A stretch of 64,000 nucleotides of DNA from Cyclobacteriaceae bacterium YHN15 (GTDB lineage: Bacteria > Bacteroidota > Bacteroidia > Cytophagales > Cyclobacteriaceae). The translations under genes and the position numbers were made by a program. Shown in pieces: positions 6,848-13,890 of the stretch; positions within the stretch are counted from its first letter, which is position 1; each line of letters begins with the position of its first letter. Under the pieces are notes generated by a model. The model saw only the letters and a program-made list of their open reading frames with translations, did not search any database and was not told where the DNA came from. The stretch covers positions 186,001-250,000 of the forward strand of contig RKQB01000007.1 in assembly GCA_003797895.1 (NCBI GenBank). The letters are read 5' to 3'.

Positions 6848-9355
6848 ATGAAAGCCAACGAACTACAAATCATTAATTTTTTACAGACGCCAAGGGTTCA
6901 GTTTGTAATACCAGTTTACCAGCGGAATTATGACTGGACTACAGTTGAATGCGGGGAGTTATTGAAAGATATCATTTCAGTTAGGGAACATGAAAGAAGC
7001 TCCCATTTTATCGGAAGCATTGTTTTTATACATGAAGGTATATACAGTACCAGTGAGGTAAGAGAGTTGGTAATAATCGATGGACAGCAACGGTTGACTA
7101 CCATCAATATTCTATTTGTTGCACTTTACAGATTTGCGACTGAAAATGGTAGAAAGCAGGATGCAGATATGCTTTACAATACTTTCCTAATCAATCAGTA
7201 TGTACAGCAGGAAGTTAGTAAGCTGAAACTAAAGCAAACGGATGCCAATTCGATAGCCTTTAAAGCCATCCTAATGGGGACTGAAAAGGGGATTGATGAT
7301 TACTCGAATGTCGTTGAAAATTACAATTACTTCAGGGGAATAATAACAGAAGCAAATTTCAATTCCATTCTTGAAGGTCTTCATCGATTGATATTTGTTG
7401 AAATTTCCCTTGAAAGAGGTAAAGATGATCCACAACGTATTTTTGAAAGCCTCAATTCAACAGGTTTGGATCTTTCTCAATCAGATTTGATCCGGAATTT
7501 TATTTTGATGGATCTTCCTCCCCAAAAGCAAAATCAAGTTTATGAATCCATCTGGAGTCCTATAGAGCAAAATGCCAGGAACATCATCAAGAGGACATCT
7601 TTAGTCTCTGATTATATAAGGGATTACCTTACACTTAAGAATAAGAAAATCCCGAACAAGAATAAGGTTTACATCGAGTTCAAAAGCCTCTATCAAAACA
7701 AAAAAGACGAGGATTATCATCTGGAGCTTGAAAACATCAAATCCTTATCTTATCACTACAAAAAATTTATAAACCCTTCTTCAGTAGCTGATCCTCGTAT
7801 TCGAAAAGAATTGGAATATATCCATCGACTTGAAATAAACGTAGCCTACCCTTTCCTTTTGCAGGTTTTTGAAGATGAAGAAAACGGCATCATTTCTAAA
7901 GAAGAATTGATCAAAATTCTTAAGCTAATCCAAAGCTATGCTTGGAGAAGATTTATTGTAGGATTACCAACCAATGCGCTCAATAAAATTTTCATGACCC
8001 TTTATTCAGAAATTGATACAGAAGAGTATTTTGACTCCCTTGCAGTAGCATTGGTTAAAAAAGGAGGAAGCTCAAAGTTTCCAAGCAATGAAGAAATAAA
8101 GGTGGCCCTAAGGGATAAGGATCTTTACAATACCCAAGCCAAAAACAGGAATTATCTTTTTGAATTATTGGAAAATTTCAACAATAAGGAGTATGTAGAT
8201 ACCTCAAACGATCTGATTACTGTAGAGCATATTTTTCCAAGAACTCCATGCAAAGAATGGGAAGAAAAGCTTACTCCCGAGGAATACTTTGAATTTAAAG
8301 AGAAATACCTCAATACTATTGGAAACCTTACTTTGTCAGGGAATAATGGTTCTCTAAGTAATAGAACCTTTCAAGAGAAAAAGAAAATGAATGAAGGTGG
8401 TCTTGAACAGGGATATATTTATAGTAGATTATGGCTTAATACTTATCTTCAAAAAATAGAGAAATGGGATATCGCTGCTTATGAAGAGCGCTTTAAGATC
8501 ATCTATGACCGTTTTTTAAAGATTTGGGAGTTCCCTGATGTAATGGTCTTCGATGATAATGATGCTGAGGAATTGAATATTTTTGATGCTGATCCACCTA
8601 CCTTCAAAAAACTGGAATACTTCATTTTCGAAGATACCAAGGTAGAAGAAGATGCAGTGGCACAGATGTATGTTTATGTCTTGAAACAACTCTTCCAAAA
8701 GAACTCTGAATTAATGGTGGGAGGACAAGAAGTACTCAAAATCAGCAGAAAAGTAGAAGACTTTCGGGATGGAAGAGAAATCTCCAATGGATGGTTTGTT
8801 GAATTCAATATAGACAGTAACACCAAATTCAGTGTTTTGAAAAAGCTCTTGACCATTTTTGAAATGGAAGAAGAGCTTTATATTAAGTATCAAAGTGGAC
8901 CAGTAAACAGTGGCGAGCCTGGGAGGTATTCAGTGAGGAGAAAATATTGGCAGCAATTAATCCCACTCTTAAAAGGCACCACACTATTTGCCAGTATAAA
9001 GCCTACGAAAGATCACTGGCTTAGTACAGGTGCTGGAAAGTCTAGTATTAGTTATACAATGGTAATTACCAAATCATGCGTTAGGATTGAATTAAACCTT
9101 TTGTCATCCTCCAAGGAAACCAATAAAATGCATTATAAAAGACTTCTGCAATCTAAAAATGCCATAGAGTCTGCATTTGGAGGAGAATTGGAATGGCAGG
9201 AATTACCCGACAGTAAATCCAGCAGAATAAAAACGGAATTGTATGGATGTAACCTTTTCAATCAAGAAGATTGGCCTCAAATGAATAAGTTTTTTATTGA
9301 AACTTTACCCAGATTTGAGAAAGCCTTTCAGGAATCTATTGTTAAACTTAAATAG
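6848..9355 (+). CDS. GmrSD-type restriction protein (DUF262-DUF1524-DUF4268)
   Basis: This 835-residue protein combines three domains. The N-terminal DUF262 (ParB-like nucleotide-dependent) domain has VYQRNYDW at about 19 and IDGQQRLTT at about 76. The DUF1524 HNH-type nuclease domain shows VEHIFPRT at about 460 and the following IGNLTLSGNNGSLSN. The C-terminal DUF4268 domain (about 690-835) shows WQQLIPLLKG, KDHWLSTGAG and FGGELEWQELPD. GmrS and GmrD homologues fused in one chain are type IV enzymes that cleave modified phage DNA using a nucleotide. DUF4268 is often found beside restriction modules. The gene follows the HNH gene by 23 bp and is probably the last of the four-gene operon; a long palindrome with a T tract lies 30 bp after its stop. 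Confidence 0.85.
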   Translation: MKANELQIINFLQTPRVQFVIPVYQRNYDWTTVECGELLKDIISVREHERSSHFIGSIVFIHEGIYSTSEVRELVIIDGQQRLTTINILFVALYRFATENGRKQDADMLYNTFLINQYVQQEVSKLKLKQTDANSIAFKAILMGTEKGIDDYSNVVENYNYFRGIITEANFNSILEGLHRLIFVEISLERGKDDPQRIFESLNSTGLDLSQSDLIRNFILMDLPPQKQNQVYESIWSPIEQNARNIIKRTSLVSDYIRDYLTLKNKKIPNKNKVYIEFKSLYQNKKDEDYHLELENIKSLSYHYKKFINPSSVADPRIRKELEYIHRLEINVAYPFLLQVFEDEENGIISKEELIKILKLIQSYAWRRFIVGLPTNALNKIFMTLYSEIDTEEYFDSLAVALVKKGGSSKFPSNEEIKVALRDKDLYNTQAKNRNYLFELLENFNNKEYVDTSNDLITVEHIFPRTPCKEWEEKLTPEEYFEFKEKYLNTIGNLTLSGNNGSLSNRTFQEKKKMNEGGLEQGYIYSRLWLNTYLQKIEKWDIAAYEERFKIIYDRFLKIWEFPDVMVFDDNDAEELNIFDADPPTFKKLEYFIFEDTKVEEDAVAQMYVYVLKQLFQKNSELMVGGQEVLKISRKVEDFRDGREISNGWFVEFNIDSNTKFSVLKKLLTIFEMEEELYIKYQSGPVNSGEPGRYSVRRKYWQQLIPLLKGTTLFASIKPTKDHWLSTGAGKSSISYTMVITKSCVRIELNLLSSSKETNKMHYKRLLQSKNAIESAFGGELEWQELPDSKSSRIKTELYGCNLFNQEDWPQMNKFFIETLPRFEKAFQESIVKLK

Positions 9356-9384
9356 TAAAATTAAGCATTCTCTGATTTTGTAGA

Positions 9385-9411
9385 AAAAAGTTTTCAAATT
9401 GAAAACTTTTT
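9385..9411. promoter_or_regulatory. 27-bp perfect palindrome between the GmrSD gene and higB
   Basis: Two 13-base arms AAAAAGTTTTCAA and TTGAAAACTTTTT flank a single central A. With its T-rich end it could terminate the upstream operon; lying 32 bp before higB it could also be a HigA operator. A further short palindrome, GTTTATAAAC, lies at 9426-9435. Confidence 0.6.
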
Positions 9412-9442
9412 CATAACTTGCACAGTTTATAAACATAAACCA

Positions 9443-9748
9443 TTGAAAAACATCATTGCCTTAAGAAATCTGGTGAAATTCTATGAAAAGCATCCCGATT
9501 CAAAAGCCAGTATTGAAACATGGATTTCAATCACAAAAGGGGCTGATTGGTACAAGTCATTGGATGTAGTCAAAGACTTTCCTGATGCAGATCCAGTCAA
9601 GAACAATCGGGTAGTATTTAATATCGCAAGAAACAAATATCGTCTAATCGTTCAGATCAGTTATGCTAGGCAGTGGGTATTTATCAAATTTATCGGTACA
9701 CATGCTGAATACGATAAAGTTGATGCAAATACAGTTGATCAGTTTTGA
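9443..9748 (+). CDS. higB: HigB-family mRNA interferase toxin
   Basis: This 101-residue protein has the pattern of the HigB_toxin family (RelE superfamily): an N-terminal FYEKHPDSK helix, GADWYKSLDVVKDFP, and the core VFNIARNKYRLIVQI followed by FIKFIGTHAEYDKV. HigB toxins cut mRNA on the ribosome and are neutralised by the HigA protein encoded directly downstream, as here with a 21-bp gap. The start is TTG, with no ATG in a suitable place. The upstream palindromes are candidate operators for autoregulation, which is the rule for these pairs. It stands inside the defence island between restriction and AbiL-like genes. Confidence 0.9.
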   Translation: MKNIIALRNLVKFYEKHPDSKASIETWISITKGADWYKSLDVVKDFPDADPVKNNRVVFNIARNKYRLIVQISYARQWVFIKFIGTHAEYDKVDANTVDQF

Positions 9749-9769
9749 ATCAAAAATCCAATCCGAATT

Positions 9770-10159
9770 ATGAAATGGGATAAAATCATCACCACAGAAC
9801 AGGAATATGAAAAAGCTCTAAAGAGGCTTTCTTCAATATTTGATGCCAATCCAGATAGCCCAGAAGGCATGGAGGCAGAACTCTTGGTCACACTAATAGA
9901 AAAGTATGAAAAAGAGCATTACCCTATCGCATTGCCTGAACCTATCACTGCTATCAAAGAAGCTATGGAAATGAAAAAACTTAAGGATAAAGACTTGATT
10001 CCTGCTATTGGCAGCAAGACGACTGTAAGCCTTGTACTCAACCGAAAGCGGGCTTTGACAATAGATATGATCAGAAACCTTCACGAGCTCTTAGGGTTGC
10101 CAGTAGAGGTTTTGATACAACCTTATGAATTAAATGGAAGTCAGGAGTTGGTTAATTGA
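9770..10159 (+). CDS. higA: HigA-family antitoxin
   Basis: This 129-residue protein is the antitoxin of the upstream HigB. The N-terminal part (to about 60) is the toxin-binding helical region. The C-terminal half is a Cro/C1-like helix-turn-helix, visible as IKEAMEMKKLKDKDLIPAIG followed by TTVSLVLNRKRALTIDMI. This layout is typical of antitoxins encoded after a HigB toxin (toxin-first order). It is expected to repress its own operon through the palindromes at 9385-9435. Confidence 0.9.
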   Translation: MKWDKIITTEQEYEKALKRLSSIFDANPDSPEGMEAELLVTLIEKYEKEHYPIALPEPITAIKEAMEMKKLKDKDLIPAIGSKTTVSLVLNRKRALTIDMIRNLHELLGLPVEVLIQPYELNGSQELVN

Positions 10160-10231
10160 CATAACCAAATTTGAAGACTCTTATCTAATCAGCTACTTCA
10201 AATAAAAACTATTTTTTACCATTTTAAAGTT

Positions 10232-10252
10232 TATATTTGTAAAATATTTACA
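10232..10252 (+). promoter_or_regulatory. Candidate promoter and operator of the AAA/RloB pair
   Basis: TATATTTG at 10232-10239 fits the -7 consensus TAnnTTTG. Overlapping it is the inverted repeat TGTAAA-ATA-TTTACA (10238-10252), placed at the expected start of transcription 16 bp before the ATG. No good -33 element is seen. Confidence 0.4.
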
Positions 10253-10267
10253 TAATAAGCTACTAAA

Positions 10268-11524
10268 ATGGTATTAGAAATTCGTCTTAGCAATTTTTTC
10301 TCCATCAAAGATGAAGTTTGTCTCGATTTCAGAGCAGCGAATATTAAATCTGCCAATGCTAGAGCATTAGTGGACAATGTGTTTCGTCAAGACAAAATAG
10401 ATGTATTAAAAACGATGGTCATGTATGGTGCCAATGCTTCCGGAAAAAGCAATGTGATCAAGGCCATTCGTTTTTGTAATACCTTGGTATTTAGATCACA
10501 TATGCATAATGAAAATACCATCTTTAATTTTAAACCTTTCAAATTTGACGGGTATTCCAATAAGCCAAGCAAATACTTTATAAGATTTCTATCCAATGGG
10601 ATTGAATACGAGTATGCTTTTAGTCTTACCAATACTCAGATCATTGAGGAAAGCTTGCATTTTTACCCAAAAGGAAGAATCAAGGAAATATTTACCCGAA
10701 ATGAAAGCCTAGGTAAAGAGAAAAGTGAAATCTATAGCTTCGGAGATGTCATCAAAAGACCGATGGATGTGGCGGAAAACACATCTAACAAAACCCTTTA
10801 CATTAGCCGCGCCAGCCAAATGGACAGGGAGATACCAAAGGAGATCTTCAATTATTTTCATAACACCTTCATTCTTCAATACCTCGGATTTGGTATCTCA
10901 ACTATCGAAAAGCTAAGTCAAGAGAATAAGTCAGTATTAATTGACGCCCTTAAAATCGCAGACAGTGACATCGTGGACGTTAAAATCAGGTCGTTGAAAG
11001 AGCCTGGGAAAAACTTTAATGCAAACCTGGATACATTGACTGTCACTGTTGAAGAAGTTGTGCAAGAAAGACTTCAGATTACGACATATCATAAAAGAGA
11101 TCCTCAGAAGCCTTTTGATTTCCTGACAGAAGAATCTCAAGGTACAATTAAATTGTTTTTCATTATGTTGACCATCATGGATGTGGTAAAAAACAACAAG
11201 ATCTTGTTGATTGATGAAATAGAAGAAAGCCTTCATCCAAAAATCATTGAGTATATCTTTAATTTCTTCCGGGCGAGTGAAAGCGCTCAATTACTCTGTA
11301 CTACCCATAATACCAGATTTTTGGATTTGAAAAGGATGCGCAAGGATCAAATCTATTTTGTCAATAAGAAAGATGATGCTTCAATAGATGTGTATTCATT
11401 ATATGATTTCAGCGACTTCAGGGATACAATGGATTTGGAAAAGGCATACCTGCAAGGGAGGTTTGACGCAGTACCGATTATCAATGATTCATTGGAAACA
11501 TTAAAAGGAATATTCAATGAGTAA
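10268..11524 (+). CDS. AAA ATPase of an AbiL-like/RloAB-type defence pair
   Basis: This 418-residue protein is an ABC/SMC-like ATPase of the AAA_15/AAA_21 type. It has Walker A GANASGKS at 54-61, a signature-like stretch LTEESQGTIKLFF at about 289, Walker B ILLIDEIEESLHP at about 312 and the H-loop LCTTHNT shortly after. Such ATPases are sensor/motor subunits in several abortive-infection systems (AbiL, RloAB, PARIS, OLD-like). The gene overlaps the downstream RloB-type gene by 8 bp (ATGAGTAA), so the two are translationally coupled and probably act as a complex. It has a candidate promoter of its own and need not belong to the HigBA operon. Confidence 0.85.
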   Translation: MVLEIRLSNFFSIKDEVCLDFRAANIKSANARALVDNVFRQDKIDVLKTMVMYGANASGKSNVIKAIRFCNTLVFRSHMHNENTIFNFKPFKFDGYSNKPSKYFIRFLSNGIEYEYAFSLTNTQIIEESLHFYPKGRIKEIFTRNESLGKEKSEIYSFGDVIKRPMDVAENTSNKTLYISRASQMDREIPKEIFNYFHNTFILQYLGFGISTIEKLSQENKSVLIDALKIADSDIVDVKIRSLKEPGKNFNANLDTLTVTVEEVVQERLQITTYHKRDPQKPFDFLTEESQGTIKLFFIMLTIMDVVKNNKILLIDEIEESLHPKIIEYIFNFFRASESAQLLCTTHNTRFLDLKRMRKDQIYFVNKKDDASIDVYSLYDFSDFRDTMDLEKAYLQGRFDAVPIINDSLETLKGIFNE

Positions 11525-12071
11525 ACGAAACAAACCAAGAGGTAAGAAAATCAACCCCACCTATTGGGTGTTTTGTGAAGGAAAAACAGAAGAGTCATAC
11601 GTAGCCTTCCTAAGAACAAAATATTGGTTACCTATTGAAATTATATCAAAGGTTGCAGGGTCAAGCATCAATTCCAATTACATCAAGAAAACCAAACAAG
11701 GAAAACCAACTGATTCAAAGGACAGAGATTTCTTAATGTATGATGGGGATGTTACATCCATCATTGATCAATTGAAAAAGCTTGATGAAGCAACGATGAT
11801 TATTTCTAACCCATCTATTGAACTTTGGTTTTTGTTCCATTACAAGAATCAAAAAGCATCCATAACTGTTGAAGAATGTATAAGAGAACTATGCAATCGA
11901 AATAGAACCCAATACAAGAAAGGAGTTCTTGATAAAAAATTAATGGAGAAACTAGATGGTGAGTATAAAAAGGCATGTGAAAGATCCAAGGAATCGAGAC
12001 TATTTAATAACCCCTCTTCTAATGTCTATGAATTGATTGAAGCCTTGGAAGAAGTCAAAAAAGGAAAGTAA
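11517..12071 (+). CDS. RloB-family protein, TOPRIM-like effector partner
   Basis: This 184-residue protein matches the RloB family: CEGKTEESYV near residue 19 with the first conserved acidic residue, an acidic DRDF...YDGD region at about 69-79, and the hallmark ISNPSIELWFLFH at about 98. The family has a TOPRIM-like metal-binding fold and is predicted to be a nuclease. It is nearly always encoded with an AAA ATPase; in the lactococcal AbiL system the two are AbiLi and AbiLii. Cell-suicide on infection is therefore the likely role. It is the last gene of the island. The 100 bp after it hold only a weak CCGC/GCGG hairpin before the Fic remnant. Confidence 0.8.
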   Translation: MSKRNKPRGKKINPTYWVFCEGKTEESYVAFLRTKYWLPIEIISKVAGSSINSNYIKKTKQGKPTDSKDRDFLMYDGDVTSIIDQLKKLDEATMIISNPSIELWFLFHYKNQKASITVEECIRELCNRNRTQYKKGVLDKKLMEKLDGEYKKACERSKESRLFNNPSSNVYELIEALEEVKKGK

Positions 12072-12172
12072 CTATCAAAATCAAGGGACAATTGTAACCT
12101 AACACTCCGCTCAGAGGCGGTTATCCAACATAGAGGAGCCTTGAATTGTATCAGTTGGACAGTGGATGCTTT

Positions 12173-12441
12173 TTAATTTATATTCAACGCATACCGCACA
12201 AACCTCCCCGCCCACGTTTTGGTCAGCATACCCTGCTCATAGAGATATTGCAGGTCCCTGGTGGCTGTGGCTTTGGAAACTTGGGTGATTGACATATATT
12301 TTTTGGCACTCAATCTACCTTGTAAGCCCTCAGGTCCTGCATCAACCATTTTCTCCATTTCTGAGGGTACATTATCAGAAAGAGGACTTCCAAATCATAT
12401 TTGAAATTCGGCCAATCTTAATGTTGCCAGTTGTAGCTCAT
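12173..12441 (-). pseudogene. Fic-family gene remnant with most of the middle deleted
   Basis: Reading the minus strand from ATG at 12441 gives MSYNWQH, a TAA stop, then DWPNFKYDLEVLF, the start of a DUF4172/Fic protein (the Fic gene at 19353-20460 starts MSWNWQKKEWPSFVFET). In another frame, from about 12395 to the stop at 12173, it continues with the C-terminal winged helix: AGPEGLQGRLSAKKY and SKATATRDLQYL, closely matching GPEGFSGGLSVKNY and SRATATRDLQEL of the other copy. The Fic catalytic domain between is gone. So one in-frame stop plus one large internal deletion (about 800 bp) destroyed this paralogue. It marks the right border of the defence island. Confidence 0.85.
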
Positions 12442-12469
12442 GAGCCAATTAATTTAACTAATCGGCTCA
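12441..12469. promoter_or_regulatory. 29-bp palindrome at the start of the Fic remnant (operator candidate)
   Basis: Arms TGAGCCAATTA and TAATCGGCTCA agree at 10 of 11 positions around a 7-nt centre, and the left arm overlaps the former ATG. The intact Fic locus has a palindrome of the same length at the same place (20460-20488), also beginning TGAG, but with different arm sequence. Confidence 0.6.
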
Positions 12470-12674
12470 AAGTTTTTCTAATCCAATTTATACTTGGTTT
12501 AGATTTAATAATTTTTTGCTATTGGATTTAGATGATCTTATTTTTTAAATGATTATAAAAAATTAAATTATAATGGGTTTAGACTATAGGGCAATAGATG
12601 TGTCAATTATTCCAAAATCAAGCTAAAAAAATAATTTTATAAACCTGAAACCTAATTTTATTTCTTGTACAACT

Positions 12675-13121
12675 ATGCTCAAGTCAAAAATAAAAATCCA
12701 AATTCACCATATCCTCCCGGTTATTGTAATACTCATGATTCATTCAGTGACCGATGCTTGGGGTCAGGTTTCAAATGAATCTAAAAGGGGCAAAGTAAGG
12801 GCAGCGGCCTATGATGGAATTTTGGCAGGAGGTTTTGTGGATGGTGGGGGCTTCACCAATTTTACCGGACCTAATATCAATATGAGCTATGGGCATTCCA
12901 AATATATTCTCAGTGCCTTACCTTCTTTAAGGTACAAAAAAGACAATTCTGAACCCAGAAATGCTTTTGTCACACCTAACCTTGGTATTGGATTTACTTA
13001 CAGTTACAAACTATTTGCCATTCAGATTCCTCTATTCTATAATCCAAAAACGGCAACTGAAAATGGAAGTTGGCATGTAGGGATAGGACTTGGTATGCGC
13101 CTCAATTATTTGCAGGAATAA
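12675..13121 (+). CDS. Uncharacterised secreted or outer-membrane protein
   Basis: I do not recognise this 148-residue protein. It begins with basic residues and a hydrophobic stretch (HILPVIVILMIHSVTDAWG) that fits a signal peptide with cleavage near residue 31. The rest alternates aromatic and polar residues, with segments such as LGIGFTYSYKLFAIQIPLFYN and a C-terminal HVGIGLGMRLNYLQE, resembling short beta-barrel strands of outer-membrane proteins. It is 46 bp upstream of mobA, on the same strand, but nothing links their functions. Confidence 0.6.
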   Translation: MLKSKIKIQIHHILPVIVILMIHSVTDAWGQVSNESKRGKVRAAAYDGILAGGFVDGGGFTNFTGPNINMSYGHSKYILSALPSLRYKKDNSEPRNAFVTPNLGIGFTYSYKLFAIQIPLFYNPKTATENGSWHVGIGLGMRLNYLQE

Positions 13122-13167
13122 AACGATAATTTCAACGTTGGAAAAGGCGAAGTACGAAAACCAAAAA

Positions 13168-13752
13168 ATGCTAACCAAACAATATATAACAGGCGTAATC
13201 TTAGCCGGAGGCAAAAACAGCCGGATGGGAAGTGATAAAGGTCTGCTGCAATTTGGCGGTAAAAGCATTATGGAAAGGCAGATTGAAGTACTCCAACCTT
13301 TGGTCAATGACATTATCATCATCCATAATGGCAAACATTATTCACATTTGGGATATCAGGTCCATGAAGACCTCATCCTGGATTGCGGTCCAATGGGCGG
13401 GATCTATACAGCATTAAAGGTAAGTCAAACTCCGAAGAATTTTATCCTAAGTTGTGATATGCCATTTATCTGTCCTGAACTGGTAAAATTGATTTTCGAA
13501 GAAGCTAAAAACTGCGAGATTGCCATTCCACGGCATGGGGAAAAGCTCGAACCGCTTTGTGCGGTCTACGACCTATCATGCCTTGCAACATTCAAGGAAT
13601 TACTGGATCAAAAAGCCCTGAAAATGATGGATGCTTTGAAGTTTTTTAAGGTAAAAGAAATAAGGGTACCACAGGAAATATTGGACACCAAACCTTTCAC
13701 CAATATCAATACTCCCGAGGATTATTTGAAAATAAAATTCGCTAAGAATTAA
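13168..13752 (+). CDS. mobA: Molybdenum cofactor guanylyltransferase MobA
   Basis: MobA attaches GMP to molybdopterin, giving the guanine-dinucleotide form used by the DMSO-reductase family, which includes the formate dehydrogenase encoded next door. The nucleotide-binding motif LAGGKNSRMGSDKG stands at residues 11-24, followed by DMPF (the metal-binding DxPF element) and the C-terminal FTNINTPEDY found in MobA. The chosen ATG at 13168 puts the motif near the N-terminus as usual; a frame-open extension to 13090 would overlap the previous gene and looks untranslated. Length, 194 residues, is normal. It converges on the formate dehydrogenase operon. Confidence 0.9.
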   Translation: MLTKQYITGVILAGGKNSRMGSDKGLLQFGGKSIMERQIEVLQPLVNDIIIIHNGKHYSHLGYQVHEDLILDCGPMGGIYTALKVSQTPKNFILSCDMPFICPELVKLIFEEAKNCEIAIPRHGEKLEPLCAVYDLSCLATFKELLDQKALKMMDALKFFKVKEIRVPQEILDTKPFTNINTPEDYLKIKFAKN

Positions 13753-13786
13753 TAAATCTTAAGATGTTTAGGCTTTCTCTATTAAA

Positions 13787-13879
13787 TTCAACCCATTTAG
13801 GGTTGGGTGTTTCGGAACTTAATTATCTACCTCCCCCACAATTCTTGTGGGGCTAATCAAATTAATTTCCTTCGGAAAT
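13787..13879. repeat. Intergenic hairpin array between mobA and fdhA
   Basis: Three successive hairpins fill the gap between the convergent genes: CAACCC/GGGTTG (13789-13805), CCCCACAA-TTC-TTGTGGGG (13834-13852) and ATTTCC-TTC-GGAAAT (13865-13879). The two TTC triloops and the CAACCC hairpin recur, in opposite order and orientation, at 54428-54522, so this is a member of a dispersed repeat family. It may also act as a two-way terminator. Confidence 0.6.
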
Positions 13880-13890
13880 AAGGAACGTCC

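Noticed and set aside
10268..12071. PARIS (AriA/AriB) identity for the ATPase pair
   Set aside because: The second protein carries the RloB-type SNPSIELWFLFH block rather than the DUF4435 pattern of AriB; AbiL-like fits better.
13090..13167. Longer start for mobA
   Set aside because: It would overlap the preceding gene and push the nucleotide-binding motif from residue 11 to 37.
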